Assembly: GCA_938084745.1 (NCBI GenBank)
Contig: CALKEZ010000006.1
Span: forward strand, 67,007 to 131,006
Source: an uncultured Gammaproteobacteria bacterium
Lineage (GTDB): Bacteria; Pseudomonadota; Gammaproteobacteria; Eutrophobiales; Eutrophobiaceae
Direction of reading: 5' to 3'
Length of the DNA stretch: 64,000 bases
This document shows, one piece after another, positions 9,759-20,524 of this stretch. The notes beneath the pieces are model-generated. The model saw only the letters and a list, made by a program, of their open reading frames with translations. It was not told the origin of the DNA and did no database searches. Position 1 is the stretch's first letter. Every line of letters begins with the position of its first letter. The position numbers and the translations under genes were made by a program.

Positions 9759-10774
9759 GAACACGTTCCACCTGCGCGAAAGGGAACCAGTTCATTATCA
9801 CCCAGAGGCAATGTCGCTGGTATTGTTTGGGTTTGTTTTATCAATGTAATCTGTTCTTCATTGTGTGGTAAGCCATAGTAATCAGCCCCGTATCGACTGC
9901 TAAATGCCTCCAGCCTGTCGAGCTTACTGGCCTTATCGAATGCTTCCACATACATTTCGATTGCCGCATAGGCCGAATAGATGCCGGCACAACCACAACT
10001 GGTTTCTTTTGTGTTGCGTGCATGTGGCGCACTATCGGTGCCGAGAAAAAATTTCGGGTTGCCACTTGTCGCGGCATCCAGTATGGCTAATCGATCAGTT
10101 TCCGCCTTTAACACAGGTAAACAGTAATGATGCGGTTGCAAGCCGCCTTTAAATAAGTCATTTCGGTTTAATAACATATGTTGCGGTGTAATCGTTGCAG
10201 CAACCTTGCCGCCTGATTGCAGCACAAAGTCGACTGCAGCATGTGTCGTAATATGTTCAAACACGATTTTTAAATCGGGAAAGTCCTGCACCAACGGTGC
10301 TAACACTCTATCAATGAATACCGCTTCACGATCAAATACATCGACATCATGATCAGTAACTTCGCCATGCACCAACAGTGGCAGACCCTTTCCCATCATT
10401 GCTTCAAGCGCAACAGCTGTCTTCCTGATATCAGTGACGCCTTGATCAGAGTTGGTTGTCGCACCAGCAGGATAATATTTTAAGGCCTTGACCACTCCAG
10501 ACTCAGCAGCAACCTTTACCACTTCTGCTGATGTATTGTCAGTCAGGTATAAGGTCATCAAGGGTTCGAAATTATATTTTTCGTCAACACACTTTAAAAT
10601 GCGATCACGATAAGCCAGAGCCATTTCTGTATTAACCACCGGTGGTTTAAGATTAGGCATGACTATCGCGCGCGCGAATTGCGCAGCGGTATGGTTTACT
10701 ATGCTGGCCAGAGCAACACCATCTCGTAAATGAAGATGGAAATCGTCGGGTTTGGTTATGGTTAATGTTTGCAT
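9740..10774 (-). CDS. pyrC: Dihydroorotase
   Basis: The 344-residue protein is a class II zinc dihydroorotase that cyclises carbamoyl aspartate to dihydroorotate in pyrimidine synthesis. The first metal motif [10 protein letters not shown] is at residues 10-19. The other ligands sit in PAGATTNSD (carbamylated-lysine region near ALKYYPAG), LVHGEV, HITT and GTDSAPH. The length and N-terminus ([19 protein letters not shown]) match the E. coli type. It is divergent from the aldo/keto reductase and overlaps rnt downstream. Confidence 0.97.
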   Translation of the reverse strand: MQTLTITKPDDFHLHLRDGVALASIVNHTAAQFARAIVMPNLKPPVVNTEMALAYRDRILKCVDEKYNFEPLMTLYLTDNTSAEVVKVAAESGVVKALKYYPAGATTNSDQGVTDIRKTAVALEAMMGKGLPLLVHGEVTDHDVDVFDREAVFIDRVLAPLVQDFPDLKIVFEHITTHAAVDFVLQSGGKVAATITPQHMLLNRNDLFKGGLQPHHYCLPVLKAETDRLAILDAATSGNPKFFLGTDSAPHARNTKETSCGCAGIYSAYAAIEMYVEAFDKASKLDRLEAFSSRYGADYYGLPHNEEQITLIKQTQTIPATLPLGDNELVPFRAGGTCSWQLKN

Positions 10775-10840
10775 ATCGAAAGCAAATTATTACATATTAA
10801 TACTGAAAGGTATCTAGACACTTTAATTAGAGAGCACATT

Positions 10841-11881
10841 ATGGAATATACAAAACTGGGCAGAACCGATATCGATGTGAGTCGCATCTGTCTTGGCACC
10901 ATGACCTGGGGCGAACAAAACACCGAAGCCGAGGCACATCAGCAATTGAATTATGCTGTGGAGGCCGGAATTAATTTTATTGATACTGCAGAGATGTATC
11001 CGGTACCACCCAAGGCAGAGACACAGGGATTGACTGAAACCTATATTGGCACGTGGTTGGCAAAACGGCAGGACCGCGACAAATTAATTATTGCGAGTAA
11101 GGTTTGCGGACAAGACCTGTTCGTGCCCTATCTACGCAATGGTCAGACCAGGCTGGATAAAAAAAATATCCACGCGGCATTGGATGCATCACTTAAGCGA
11201 CTACAAACAGATTATATCGACCTTTATCAACCGCATTGGCCGGATCGTGATACCAACTACTTTGGTAAGTTAGGCTATTACCATGCACCGGCAAAAGACG
11301 GAACACCTATCGCCGAAACACTGGACGTGATGGATGGCTTGGTCAAAGCCGGCAAGATTCGCATGGTCGGCATTTCCAACGAGACGCCCTGGGGCTGTGC
11401 AGAATACCTCCGCATAGCCCATGAACAAGGCGTGCCGAGAATAGTGAGCGTGCAAAATCCTTATAATTTATTGAATCGCACCTTTGAGATTGGACTAGCC
11501 GAATTTGCACATCGTGAACAAACCGGCCTGCTCGCCTATTCGCCGCTCGCATTCGGTGCATTAAGTGGCAAATTTCTAAATGGTGCAAAACCAGCAGGCA
11601 CCCGCCTGGTTATGTTTGACCGGTTTACCCGGTATTCGAGTCCAGAAGCGATCAGAGCAACCGAGGCCTATGTCAAACTGGCTCAGGAAAATGATCTGGA
11701 TCCGGCACAAATGGCTCTCGCCTATGTCAATAGCCGCCCGTTTCTGACCAGTAATATTATTGGTGCTACATCGATGGAACAACTGAAGAGCAATATTGAC
11801 AGCATTGCTATCAAACTTCCGAAAAATATTGTCCGAGCTATAGAATCCATACATGAAAAAATTCCAAATCCATCCCCATAA
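10841..11881 (+). CDS. tas: Aldo/keto reductase (Tas-like)
   Basis: This is a 346-residue NADP(H)-dependent TIM-barrel oxidoreductase of the Tas branch of aldo/keto reductases. The N-terminus MEYTKLGRTDIDVSRICLGT and the early segments NFIDTAEMYPVPP (Asp and Tyr of the catalytic tetrad), IASKVCGQ (Lys) and LYQPHWPDR (His) are visible. The frame opens at 10769, but the ATG at 10841, preceded by a purine-rich stretch, is the family start. The substrate is unknown; E. coli Tas was named for a weak prephenate dehydrogenase effect, which does not prove function here. Confidence 0.88.
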   Translation: MEYTKLGRTDIDVSRICLGTMTWGEQNTEAEAHQQLNYAVEAGINFIDTAEMYPVPPKAETQGLTETYIGTWLAKRQDRDKLIIASKVCGQDLFVPYLRNGQTRLDKKNIHAALDASLKRLQTDYIDLYQPHWPDRDTNYFGKLGYYHAPAKDGTPIAETLDVMDGLVKAGKIRMVGISNETPWGCAEYLRIAHEQGVPRIVSVQNPYNLLNRTFEIGLAEFAHREQTGLLAYSPLAFGALSGKFLNGAKPAGTRLVMFDRFTRYSSPEAIRATEAYVKLAQENDLDPAQMALAYVNSRPFLTSNIIGATSMEQLKSNIDSIAIKLPKNIVRAIESIHEKIPNPSP

Positions 11882-11950
11882 GCTATTTTTCGGTGATTCT
11901 CTGCTTATTAAACTATGTATAATCAGTACCCATTAAACATTATGGTTTGA

Positions 11951-13333
<1,383 letters not shown>

Positions 13334-13360
13334 AAGGATATTGGAGAAAAGGTAGCGGAT

Positions 13361-13876
13361 ATGAAAAACCTGGATGACTACATTCTGGGAGAATCGACCG
13401 AAGAAGTCATAAAAGTCGAGACTCGACAGGATAATGCCGATGCTGCTGTAGCATTGGTAAAACAGTGTAAATTGAAACTCGCGATTATCTCCCACGACCT
13501 CGACCCATTTGTATATGACCAGCCGGATTTTGTCGAAGCCGTCAGGCAATTGGCTCTCAGAGGCCGAAATGTCGAGATCCGTATTCTGGCCTTTGAGCCA
13601 CAATTAATTGTACGAAGAGGTCATAAACTCGTTGATTTAGCAGGAAAAGTGAGTAGTTATATCGAGCTCCGCAAACCGTCTGAACAATACAAATCATTCA
13701 ATGAAGCGGTATTAATTGCCGACGAAATAGGCTACTTGTTTCGGGAAAGCACTGAGCGTTATAAAGGCAGACTAAACTTCAATAGCCGACGCGAGTCAAA
13801 GTTTATGCTGGATGTATTTAATAGCATGTGGGCAACATCCAGACCCGACCCTAATTTTCGAAGGATGCACATTTGA
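13361..13876 (+). CDS. Uncharacterised protein, phospholipase-D-like fold suggested
   Basis: The 171-residue soluble protein has no signal peptide and no membrane segment. The alternation of short beta strands and helices (LKLAIISHDLDPFVYD, NVEIRILAFEP, EAVLIADEIGYLFRES) resembles proteins that gammaproteobacteria carry next to purB or an acetyltransferase and that are modelled as phospholipase-D-like domains. No complete HKD motif is seen, so catalysis should not be assumed. It starts 27 bp after purB, and its stop overlaps the TTG start of the next gene by 4 bp, so it is probably co-transcribed with both. Confidence 0.6.
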   Translation: MKNLDDYILGESTEEVIKVETRQDNADAAVALVKQCKLKLAIISHDLDPFVYDQPDFVEAVRQLALRGRNVEIRILAFEPQLIVRRGHKLVDLAGKVSSYIELRKPSEQYKSFNEAVLIADEIGYLFRESTERYKGRLNFNSRRESKFMLDVFNSMWATSRPDPNFRRMHI

Positions 13877-14736
13877 AAAAACTGATCCTACTTGTCCTGA
13901 CAACTCTCCTTATAACCAGCCCCGCGATAATGGCGGAAGCCATGAGGATTGAGACCATACCCATGAACAACAGATCCGTCGATGATGTCATTCCGGTGCT
14001 TAGGCCATTAGTCGTAGAAGGTGGCACTGTTACCGGCATCAATAATAAATTAATTGTTAAGACGACACCGACCAATCTCAAACAAATAAAACAGGTATTA
14101 GCCGAGATCGATAACACGCCACGGCGTTTGATGATCAGTGTCAAACAGGATGTTGATGGCAACCTCAGCGTGACGGAAAGCGGCTTATCCGGACGCTATA
14201 ACTCTGATAATGTCAAAATTCAATCCCCGGACAATGGCCGCGGTGGAACAATCATCCAGGGTAAGGATAGTGACGGCAATGTTATCCGTTATCGCCAACT
14301 GAATACGCGCTCACGACTCGAAGACAAAAATGTCTTTCGTGTACAAACACTCGAAGGCAATCCTGCTTTCATTAACACTGGCCAATCCATCCCTATCGCC
14401 AATCAAACTACCTATGTAACGGGTGGCGGCGTGGTTGTTCAGGATGGTGTTGAATACCGCGACGTAAGTTCAGGCTTTTATGTACTACCCCGATTGCAGG
14501 GAGACAATGTCACATTATTAATTGCACCGCATTTATCGCGTGTGAGTCCAAATCAGGCAGCCATATTTGACATTCAAAATGTTGAAACCACCGCTAGCGG
14601 TCGATTGGGCGAATGGATACAAGTCGGTGGCGCTACCCAGCACTACAATGACGATTCAAATAGCAATACCATATCGACAAAACGACGTGGTCAAGAACAG
14701 CGAAAGGTTATGGTTAAGGTAGAAGAAGTTAAATAG
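13873..14736 (+). CDS. Secretin short-domain (N-domain) periplasmic protein
   Basis: The 287-residue protein starts with a TTG codon that overlaps the preceding stop (TTGA), with AAGGAT upstream. Residues 1-22 form a signal peptide. The segment ETIPMNNRSVDDVIPVLRPLV matches the N1/N-domain fold of type II/III secretins, followed by an uncommon region with YVLPRLQGDNVTLLIAPHL that resembles a secretin-core strand. It is too short to form a secretin pore. Such proteins are seen as stand-alone genes in gammaproteobacteria and their role is not established; no other secretion or pilus gene is nearby. Confidence 0.65.
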   Translation: MKKLILLVLTTLLITSPAIMAEAMRIETIPMNNRSVDDVIPVLRPLVVEGGTVTGINNKLIVKTTPTNLKQIKQVLAEIDNTPRRLMISVKQDVDGNLSVTESGLSGRYNSDNVKIQSPDNGRGGTIIQGKDSDGNVIRYRQLNTRSRLEDKNVFRVQTLEGNPAFINTGQSIPIANQTTYVTGGGVVVQDGVEYRDVSSGFYVLPRLQGDNVTLLIAPHLSRVSPNQAAIFDIQNVETTASGRLGEWIQVGGATQHYNDDSNSNTISTKRRGQEQRKVMVKVEEVK

Positions 14737-14810
14737 TTTTCGCGTGTTTTCCCATAGGCTGATAAAATAGCCGTCTCAATATTCTTCACCACATAAAAAT
14801 CAAAAACCTG

Positions 14811-17800
14811 ATGTTAATACTGCCAGGCTGCAATGCCCTTTCTGACTTTCGCGTAAATAAACTTCTTTCTGCATTACAGTTATGTGTGCCTGAAATTATT
14901 TCGGTTCAGTCTCATTACATCCATTTTGCCAAGACCACGTCAGAACTTGACATTAATGAACGAAAACAACTTGATGCGCTGCTGGATTATGGCTCGAACA
15001 CACATCGTATAGAGACAGAATCCACCCGCCTGATTGTCATCCCCAGACCCGGCACTATTTCTCCCTGGTCGAGTAAGGCGACTGATATTGTTCATAATTC
15101 CGGGTTGGACAAAATCAAACGCATTGAACGCGGCAGCGTTTTCTCATTCCAGATAAATGAGCCTAATGCGCTGAAAGCAGATCAAATAGCATTAATTAAA
15201 CCTTTGCTACATGACCGCATGACCGAAATTCTTATCGGCAACGAAAAAGACGCCAAGGCATTATTCACCACTACCGAGCCCGCCGAACTGGAACAGATAG
15301 ATATACTGAATGGCGGTAAAAGTGCATTGGAAGCAGCCAATAGCAGACTGGGACTCGCCTTATCAATCGAGGAAATTAATTATTTATTTAATTCATTTGC
15401 AGCACTGGGACGGAATCCGACTGATGTCGAGTTGATGATGTTCGCGCAAGCTAATTCTGAACATTGTCGACATAAGATCTTCAACGCGGAATGGGTGATC
15501 GATAATGCGAAACAGGAACACTCATTGTTCAAGATGATAAGACAAACGCACGAGACCAGCCCCGGTAACGTATTGTCAGCCTATCATGATAATGCCGCTG
15601 TTATGTCAGGTTACAGTGGCGCACGCTTTTTTACCGATCCGGACAATCATCATTACCACTATCAGGATGAACCGATTCATATCCTGATGAAGGTCGAAAC
15701 GCATAATCACCCCACAGCGATTTCACCATATCCTGGTGCGGCCACCGGCTCAGGTGGCGAAATACGCGATGAGGCAGCCACGGGTCGTGGTGCAAAACCG
15801 AAAGCCGGTTTAGCCGGTTTTGCTGTTTCAAATTTAAAAATACCCGGATTCGAACACGCCTGGGAAACAGATAATGGCAAGCCCGATCGTATAGTTTCAG
15901 CACTCGATATTATGCTCGAAGGACCGATTGGTGCTGCTGCCTATAATAATGAATTCGGTCGTCCGGCCTTATGCGGATATTTTCGCAGCTATGAACAACG
16001 TCAGGATGAAGCCTTAATCTATGGTTACCACAAACCCATCATGCTCGCCGGTGGTTACGGCATGATTCGTGAATCACATGTTGATAAACAGGATATACCG
16101 GTCGGCTCTAAATTGATTGTGTTAGGTGGACCGGCAATGTTAATCGGGCTCGGTGGTGGTGCCGCCTCATCGATGGCATCCGGCACGAGTGATGCCTCTC
16201 TCGATTTTGCTTCGGTGCAACGCGATAACCCGGAAATGCAACGTCGCTGCCAGGAAGTGATTGATCGATGTTGGTCGCTGGGCGATCAGAACCCCATTAT
16301 CAGTATTCATGATGTAGGTGCCGGGGGTCTATCCAATGCCATGCCGGAACTGGTGAGTGCGAGTAATCGTGGCGCACAGCTGGAATTACGTAAGATACCC
16401 AATGATGAACCCGGCATGTCACCGATGGGGGTGTGGTGTAATGAATCACAAGAACGTTACGTGCTCGCGATCAGTAGCGAGCAGCTTGATCGTTTTATTA
16501 TGCTTTGCGAACGCGAACGCGCACCGTACGCCATACTCGGAGAAGCAACCGAAAAAGAACAACTCGTCCTGAATGATGCACACTTTAATAATCAGGCGAT
16601 TGATATCCCAATGTCTGTGTTGCTGGGCAAGATGCCTGCCATGCAACGTGAAGCACATATGGCTGTTAATGATCTTCCTGATTTCGATACATCTACATTA
16701 GAACTGGAAGAATCAATCAACCGAATATTGCACTTGCCGACGGTTGCCAGTAAAAATTTCCTGATCACCATTGGTGACCGCTCTATCTCTGGTCTGGTTG
16801 TGCGTGACCAAATGGTTGGTCCCTGGCAAGTACCTGTTGCCGATTGTGCTGTAACCAGTGCTTCTTATTTTGATTATATCGGTGAAGCGATGGCGATCGG
16901 TGAACGCGCTCCTATCGCCATCGCGAATGCACCTGCTTCAGGAAGAATGGCAATTGCAGAAGCGATTATGAATATATCTGCAGCGCGAATTCTGAAACTC
17001 GATGATATTGCACTTTCGGCAAACTGGATGGCCGCCTGTGGCGAGCCTGAGCAAGATGCAAAACTGTACGCGACCGTCGCTGCCGTTAGTTCACTTTGTA
17101 AAGAACTCGGTATCGCCATTCCGGTCGGCAAAGATTCCTTATCGATGAATACAGTTTGGTCGGAGCATGATCAGCAGCAGAAAAAAGTGACTTCGCCCTT
17201 GTCATTAAATATAACGGCCTTTGCGCGCGTTGCCGATGTACGCCAGTCTCTTACGCCACAATTATACCGGGATGACACAACGGTGCTTATCTATATAGAT
17301 TTGGCTAACGGCAGACAACGTCTTGGCGGCTCGGCCTTATGTCAGGTCTATGAACAATTCGGCAATGAGACACCTGATCTTGAAGACGCGGCAGTCTTGA
17401 TAAACTTTTTTAAAAGCATGCAGATTCTAATCGAGTCAGATTTGTTGCTCGCATACCATGATCGATCCGATGGGGGACTGTTTGTCACCCTGGTTGAAAT
17501 GGCTTTTGCTGGACACACCGGTATTGATATTAAACTGGAACAGGTTGAGGACATCATCGCATCGTTGTTCAATGAAGAACTTGGTGCCGTCATCCAAGTC
17601 AGGAAAGAAGATGAAGAAAGTGTAAAACAAACTTTCATCAGTGCAGGTCTGGATGAAAAATCGATACAGTCGATAGGCTCGATTAACAACGAATATACAT
17701 TTAACCTGACACATAATGATAATGACATTTTAAATTTGTCCATTAGCGCGTTACACAAAAAATGGTCGGCTACCAGTTATCAGCTTCAGTCATTACGCGA

Positions 17801-18674
17801 TAACCCCGAGTGTGCCAGACAGGAATTTGAGCATGTGGGTGAGAAAGACGATTCCGGTTTGTTTTTAGATGCCACATTCAAACTTGACAATAATCCTCTT
17901 GTCTTTATTAACACGGGTGTAAAACCAAAAATAGCAATACTGCGCGAACAAGGCGTTAATGGCCAACTGGAAATGGCAGCCGCATTTGACCGTGCCGGCT
18001 TTGAGTGCGTTGATGTGCACATGCAGGATTTAATTGATAAGCGAATTAAACTTGATTCGTTTAATGGCCTGGTCGCCTGTGGCGGATTTTCTTATGGTGA
18101 TGTGCTGGGTGCTGGCGGCGGTTGGGCAAAAACTATTCTATATAATGATCAACTCAGCAGGATGTTTGAATCATTTTTCAATCGTACAGATACATTTTCA
18201 CTTGGCGTTTGTAATGGTTGTCAGATGATGTCGCAGCTGCGCGATTTAATCCCCGGTGCTAAAGACTGGCCTGACTTTTTGCGTAATCAATCAGATCAGT
18301 TTGAAGCACGTCTGGTCATGGTAGAAATAATGGAATCACCTTCCCTCTTATTAAAAGACATGGCGGGTTCAAAAATACCGGTAGTCGTTGCGCATGGTGA
18401 AGGCCGTATATCGACAGTAAACCTGAATAAAAATACAGCGCTGCGATATATCGATAATTCAGGGCATACAACAGACACTTACCCCTGCAATCCTAACGGT
18501 TCACCTGGTGGCTTGACTGGATTTACCAACGATGATGGCCGTATTACGATCATGATGCCGCACCCGGAGCGGATTTTCTTGCGCAAACAATTTTCTTATT
18601 TACCCCCGGAGTGGAATAATGAATACAGCCCCTGGATGAAGCTGTTTTTAAATGCACGGCAATGGTTGAATTAA
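14811..18674 (+). CDS. purL: Phosphoribosylformylglycinamidine synthase (large, single polypeptide)
   Basis: The 1287-residue protein joins all parts of FGAM synthase in one chain, as in most gammaproteobacteria. The order is an N-terminal PurS-like domain, a linker, the ATP-dependent synthetase halves (with [13 protein letters not shown] and [13 protein letters not shown]), and a C-terminal glutamine amidotransferase with the nucleophile in [11 protein letters not shown]. It converts FGAR, glutamine and ATP to FGAM. The start [14 protein letters not shown] is the family start. It lies downstream of purB with two small genes between. Confidence 0.97.
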   Translation: MLILPGCNALSDFRVNKLLSALQLCVPEIISVQSHYIHFAKTTSELDINERKQLDALLDYGSNTHRIETESTRLIVIPRPGTISPWSSKATDIVHNSGLDKIKRIERGSVFSFQINEPNALKADQIALIKPLLHDRMTEILIGNEKDAKALFTTTEPAELEQIDILNGGKSALEAANSRLGLALSIEEINYLFNSFAALGRNPTDVELMMFAQANSEHCRHKIFNAEWVIDNAKQEHSLFKMIRQTHETSPGNVLSAYHDNAAVMSGYSGARFFTDPDNHHYHYQDEPIHILMKVETHNHPTAISPYPGAATGSGGEIRDEAATGRGAKPKAGLAGFAVSNLKIPGFEHAWETDNGKPDRIVSALDIMLEGPIGAAAYNNEFGRPALCGYFRSYEQRQDEALIYGYHKPIMLAGGYGMIRESHVDKQDIPVGSKLIVLGGPAMLIGLGGGAASSMASGTSDASLDFASVQRDNPEMQRRCQEVIDRCWSLGDQNPIISIHDVGAGGLSNAMPELVSASNRGAQLELRKIPNDEPGMSPMGVWCNESQERYVLAISSEQLDRFIMLCERERAPYAILGEATEKEQLVLNDAHFNNQAIDIPMSVLLGKMPAMQREAHMAVNDLPDFDTSTLELEESINRILHLPTVASKNFLITIGDRSISGLVVRDQMVGPWQVPVADCAVTSASYFDYIGEAMAIGERAPIAIANAPASGRMAIAEAIMNISAARILKLDDIALSANWMAACGEPEQDAKLYATVAAVSSLCKELGIAIPVGKDSLSMNTVWSEHDQQQKKVTSPLSLNITAFARVADVRQSLTPQLYRDDTTVLIYIDLANGRQRLGGSALCQVYEQFGNETPDLEDAAVLINFFKSMQILIESDLLLAYHDRSDGGLFVTLVEMAFAGHTGIDIKLEQVEDIIASLFNEELGAVIQVRKEDEESVKQTFISAGLDEKSIQSIGSINNEYTFNLTHNDNDILNLSISALHKKWSATSYQLQSLRDNPECARQEFEHVGEKDDSGLFLDATFKLDNNPLVFINTGVKPKIAILREQGVNGQLEMAAAFDRAGFECVDVHMQDLIDKRIKLDSFNGLVACGGFSYGDVLGAGGGWAKTILYNDQLSRMFESFFNRTDTFSLGVCNGCQMMSQLRDLIPGAKDWPDFLRNQSDQFEARLVMVEIMESPSLLLKDMAGSKIPVVVAHGEGRISTVNLNKNTALRYIDNSGHTTDTYPCNPNGSPGGLTGFTNDDGRITIMMPHPERIFLRKQFSYLPPEWNNEYSPWMKLFLNARQWLN

Positions 18675-18740
18675 ACGTTCAGTTATTTCAATAACATTAA
18701 AACCGAATAAATATATTAACGAGAATCATAGACTGAACGT
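18675..18740. repeat. 9-bp inverted repeat between purL and the Smr gene
   Basis: ACGTTCAGT at 18675-18683 is the exact reverse complement of ACTGAACGT at 18732-18740, with 48 bases between. It lies immediately after the purL stop. No T-run follows, so it does not look like an intrinsic terminator. Confidence 0.3.
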
Positions 18741-18807
18741 CAGGGCTGACATAGATAAAGTCATACGCTAGACTTGTTTTATATAAAACGTTACGACTGT
18801 TGATCTC

Positions 18808-19350
18808 ATGAAGAAATTTTCAAATATTTCAGACGAAGATAGCGCACTATTTCGACAAGCAATTGCTGATGCAAAACCATTAAAGCAAGATAATTTTATT
18901 GCTGAAAAAGTTAAACCTAAACCGTACCCCTTAAAGACTGAAGCCGACAATCTCGCCGTCATCGAAGAAATGCTTGATACCGACTATGACACTAGCGTGT
19001 TGGAAACCGGAGATGAACTGCTTTATGTTCGACCCGGTATACAAAAAAGTATATTGAAAAAATTACGCCGCGGTCATTACAATATTGAGATGGAACTTGA
19101 TCTGCACGGTTATACCGTCGATATGGCTAAAATAGCACTCAATGATTTTCTTAAACAATGTGCAAGCCGTTCTATACGCTGCGTCAGAATTATTCATGGC
19201 AAGGGACTCGGCTCAATCAATAAACAACCGGTATTGAAAAATAAACTTAACCAATGGTTGCAAAAAAGAGACATCGTGCAAGCATTTTGCTCTGCACGAC
19301 CCGTTGATGGAGGAACAGGCGCAATTTATCTACTATTAAAACGAGTATGA
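18808..19350 (+). CDS. Smr-domain protein (SmrA-like)
   Basis: The 180-residue protein has a variable, charged N-terminal half and a C-terminal Smr (MutS2-related) domain, about residues 93-178. The two Smr motifs are ELDLHGYTVDMA (LDLHG) and IIHGKGLGS. In E. coli the related SmrA and SmrB are nucleases; SmrB cuts mRNA at collided ribosomes. Which of these this protein resembles in function is not settled by the sequence. It stands alone between purL and the rpf locus. Confidence 0.85.
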   Translation: MKKFSNISDEDSALFRQAIADAKPLKQDNFIAEKVKPKPYPLKTEADNLAVIEEMLDTDYDTSVLETGDELLYVRPGIQKSILKKLRRGHYNIEMELDLHGYTVDMAKIALNDFLKQCASRSIRCVRIIHGKGLGSINKQPVLKNKLNQWLQKRDIVQAFCSARPVDGGTGAIYLLLKRV

Positions 19351-19421
19351 TTCGTTATACTTAATAATTAACGCATTCACAATTCAATAGTAATAATCAA
19401 AAAATACAGGGAAGGCTCATT

Positions 19422-20489
19422 ATGTTAGCGCGCCTCGATAACGTAGTACAGAATATGACTTCATCAACAATTTTTATTGTAGATGATGAATCAGTCAGCA
19501 GGAAGCTCCTCAGCAAAACGATAGCGAATATTGACCCGGGAATCACAGTCAAGACATTTCAGAGTGCGCCGGCAGCAATAGCTGCCATTGAAACAACCCC
19601 GCCCGATTTAATCATCACCGATTATCGAATGCCATTAATGGATGGCATTCAATTTACAAAACGCATTCGCTTATTACCAGGCTGCAGAGATATCCCTGTC
19701 ATAATGATCACTATTATAAATGATCGCGCAGTGTTACACGACGCATTAAAAAATGGTGTTACCGAGTTTCTCAACAAGCCATTTGATAGCATTGAATGTG
19801 AAGCCAGATGTAAAAATTTATTAGACATTGGAAAAAACCAAACCCGATTAAAACATCGACGCTTACAACTCGAAAAAAAAATTAGTGAAACGACAGAACA
19901 GATTCTTATTCGAGAAAAAGAAACCCTTTTTCGTTTAACAAAGGCATGCGCTTTTAAAGACTGCATCACTGGCGAACATCTGCTTAGAATCGGTAGAATC
20001 AGCAAAATACTTGCTCTTGAATTAGGCTTCGATGAAGAAAGCGCCGAGATATTGGAGACGGCTTCACCGTTACACGACATCGGGAAATTGGCTATACCAG
20101 ACGACATCTTAATGAAGAAAGGCAAACTCACTGAACTAGAGTTTGAAACCATGAAAACCCATACAACTATTGGCTATGAAATTCTGAAAGAGAGTCCCTC
20201 TCCCTACTTACATACAGGCGCTATTATTGCTCTTAATCATCACGAAAAATTTGATGGCACCGGTTATCCATATGGTCTATCTGGAAATACTATTCCTATC
20301 GAAGCCCGGATTGTAACTGTTGCAGATGTCTTTGATTCACTAAGCAACCATCGACCTTATAAAAATGCCTGGCCTTTAAATGAAACACTTCAATACATTC
20401 AGGAACAGCAGGGCAAGCACCTTGACCCCGAGTGCGTTAAAGCCCTACTCAGCAAAATTGACAATATTATTAATCCTCGAATACTGTAG
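19422..20489 (+). CDS. rpfG: HD-GYP response regulator, RpfG type
   Basis: The 355-residue protein has an N-terminal receiver domain (about 16-125) with acidic pair D21-D22, phospho-acceptor D67 in IITDYRMPLMDG, and the conserved lysine in LNKPFD. A coiled linker follows, then an HD-GYP cyclic-di-GMP phosphodiesterase domain with HDIGKLAIPD, a double histidine in NHHEKFDGTGYP, and RIVTVADVFDSL. All signature residues are present. It should open c-di-GMP when phosphorylated by the adjacent RpfC-type kinase. A strong GGGAAGG ribosome-binding site precedes the ATG. The kinase gene starts 35 bp after its stop. Confidence 0.88.
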   Translation: MLARLDNVVQNMTSSTIFIVDDESVSRKLLSKTIANIDPGITVKTFQSAPAAIAAIETTPPDLIITDYRMPLMDGIQFTKRIRLLPGCRDIPVIMITIINDRAVLHDALKNGVTEFLNKPFDSIECEARCKNLLDIGKNQTRLKHRRLQLEKKISETTEQILIREKETLFRLTKACAFKDCITGEHLLRIGRISKILALELGFDEESAEILETASPLHDIGKLAIPDDILMKKGKLTELEFETMKTHTTIGYEILKESPSPYLHTGAIIALNHHEKFDGTGYPYGLSGNTIPIEARIVTVADVFDSLSNHRPYKNAWPLNETLQYIQEQQGKHLDPECVKALLSKIDNIINPRIL

Positions 20490-20524
20490 CTTGAGTCATT
20501 GGCATAAACTGAATTGCATTAAAT

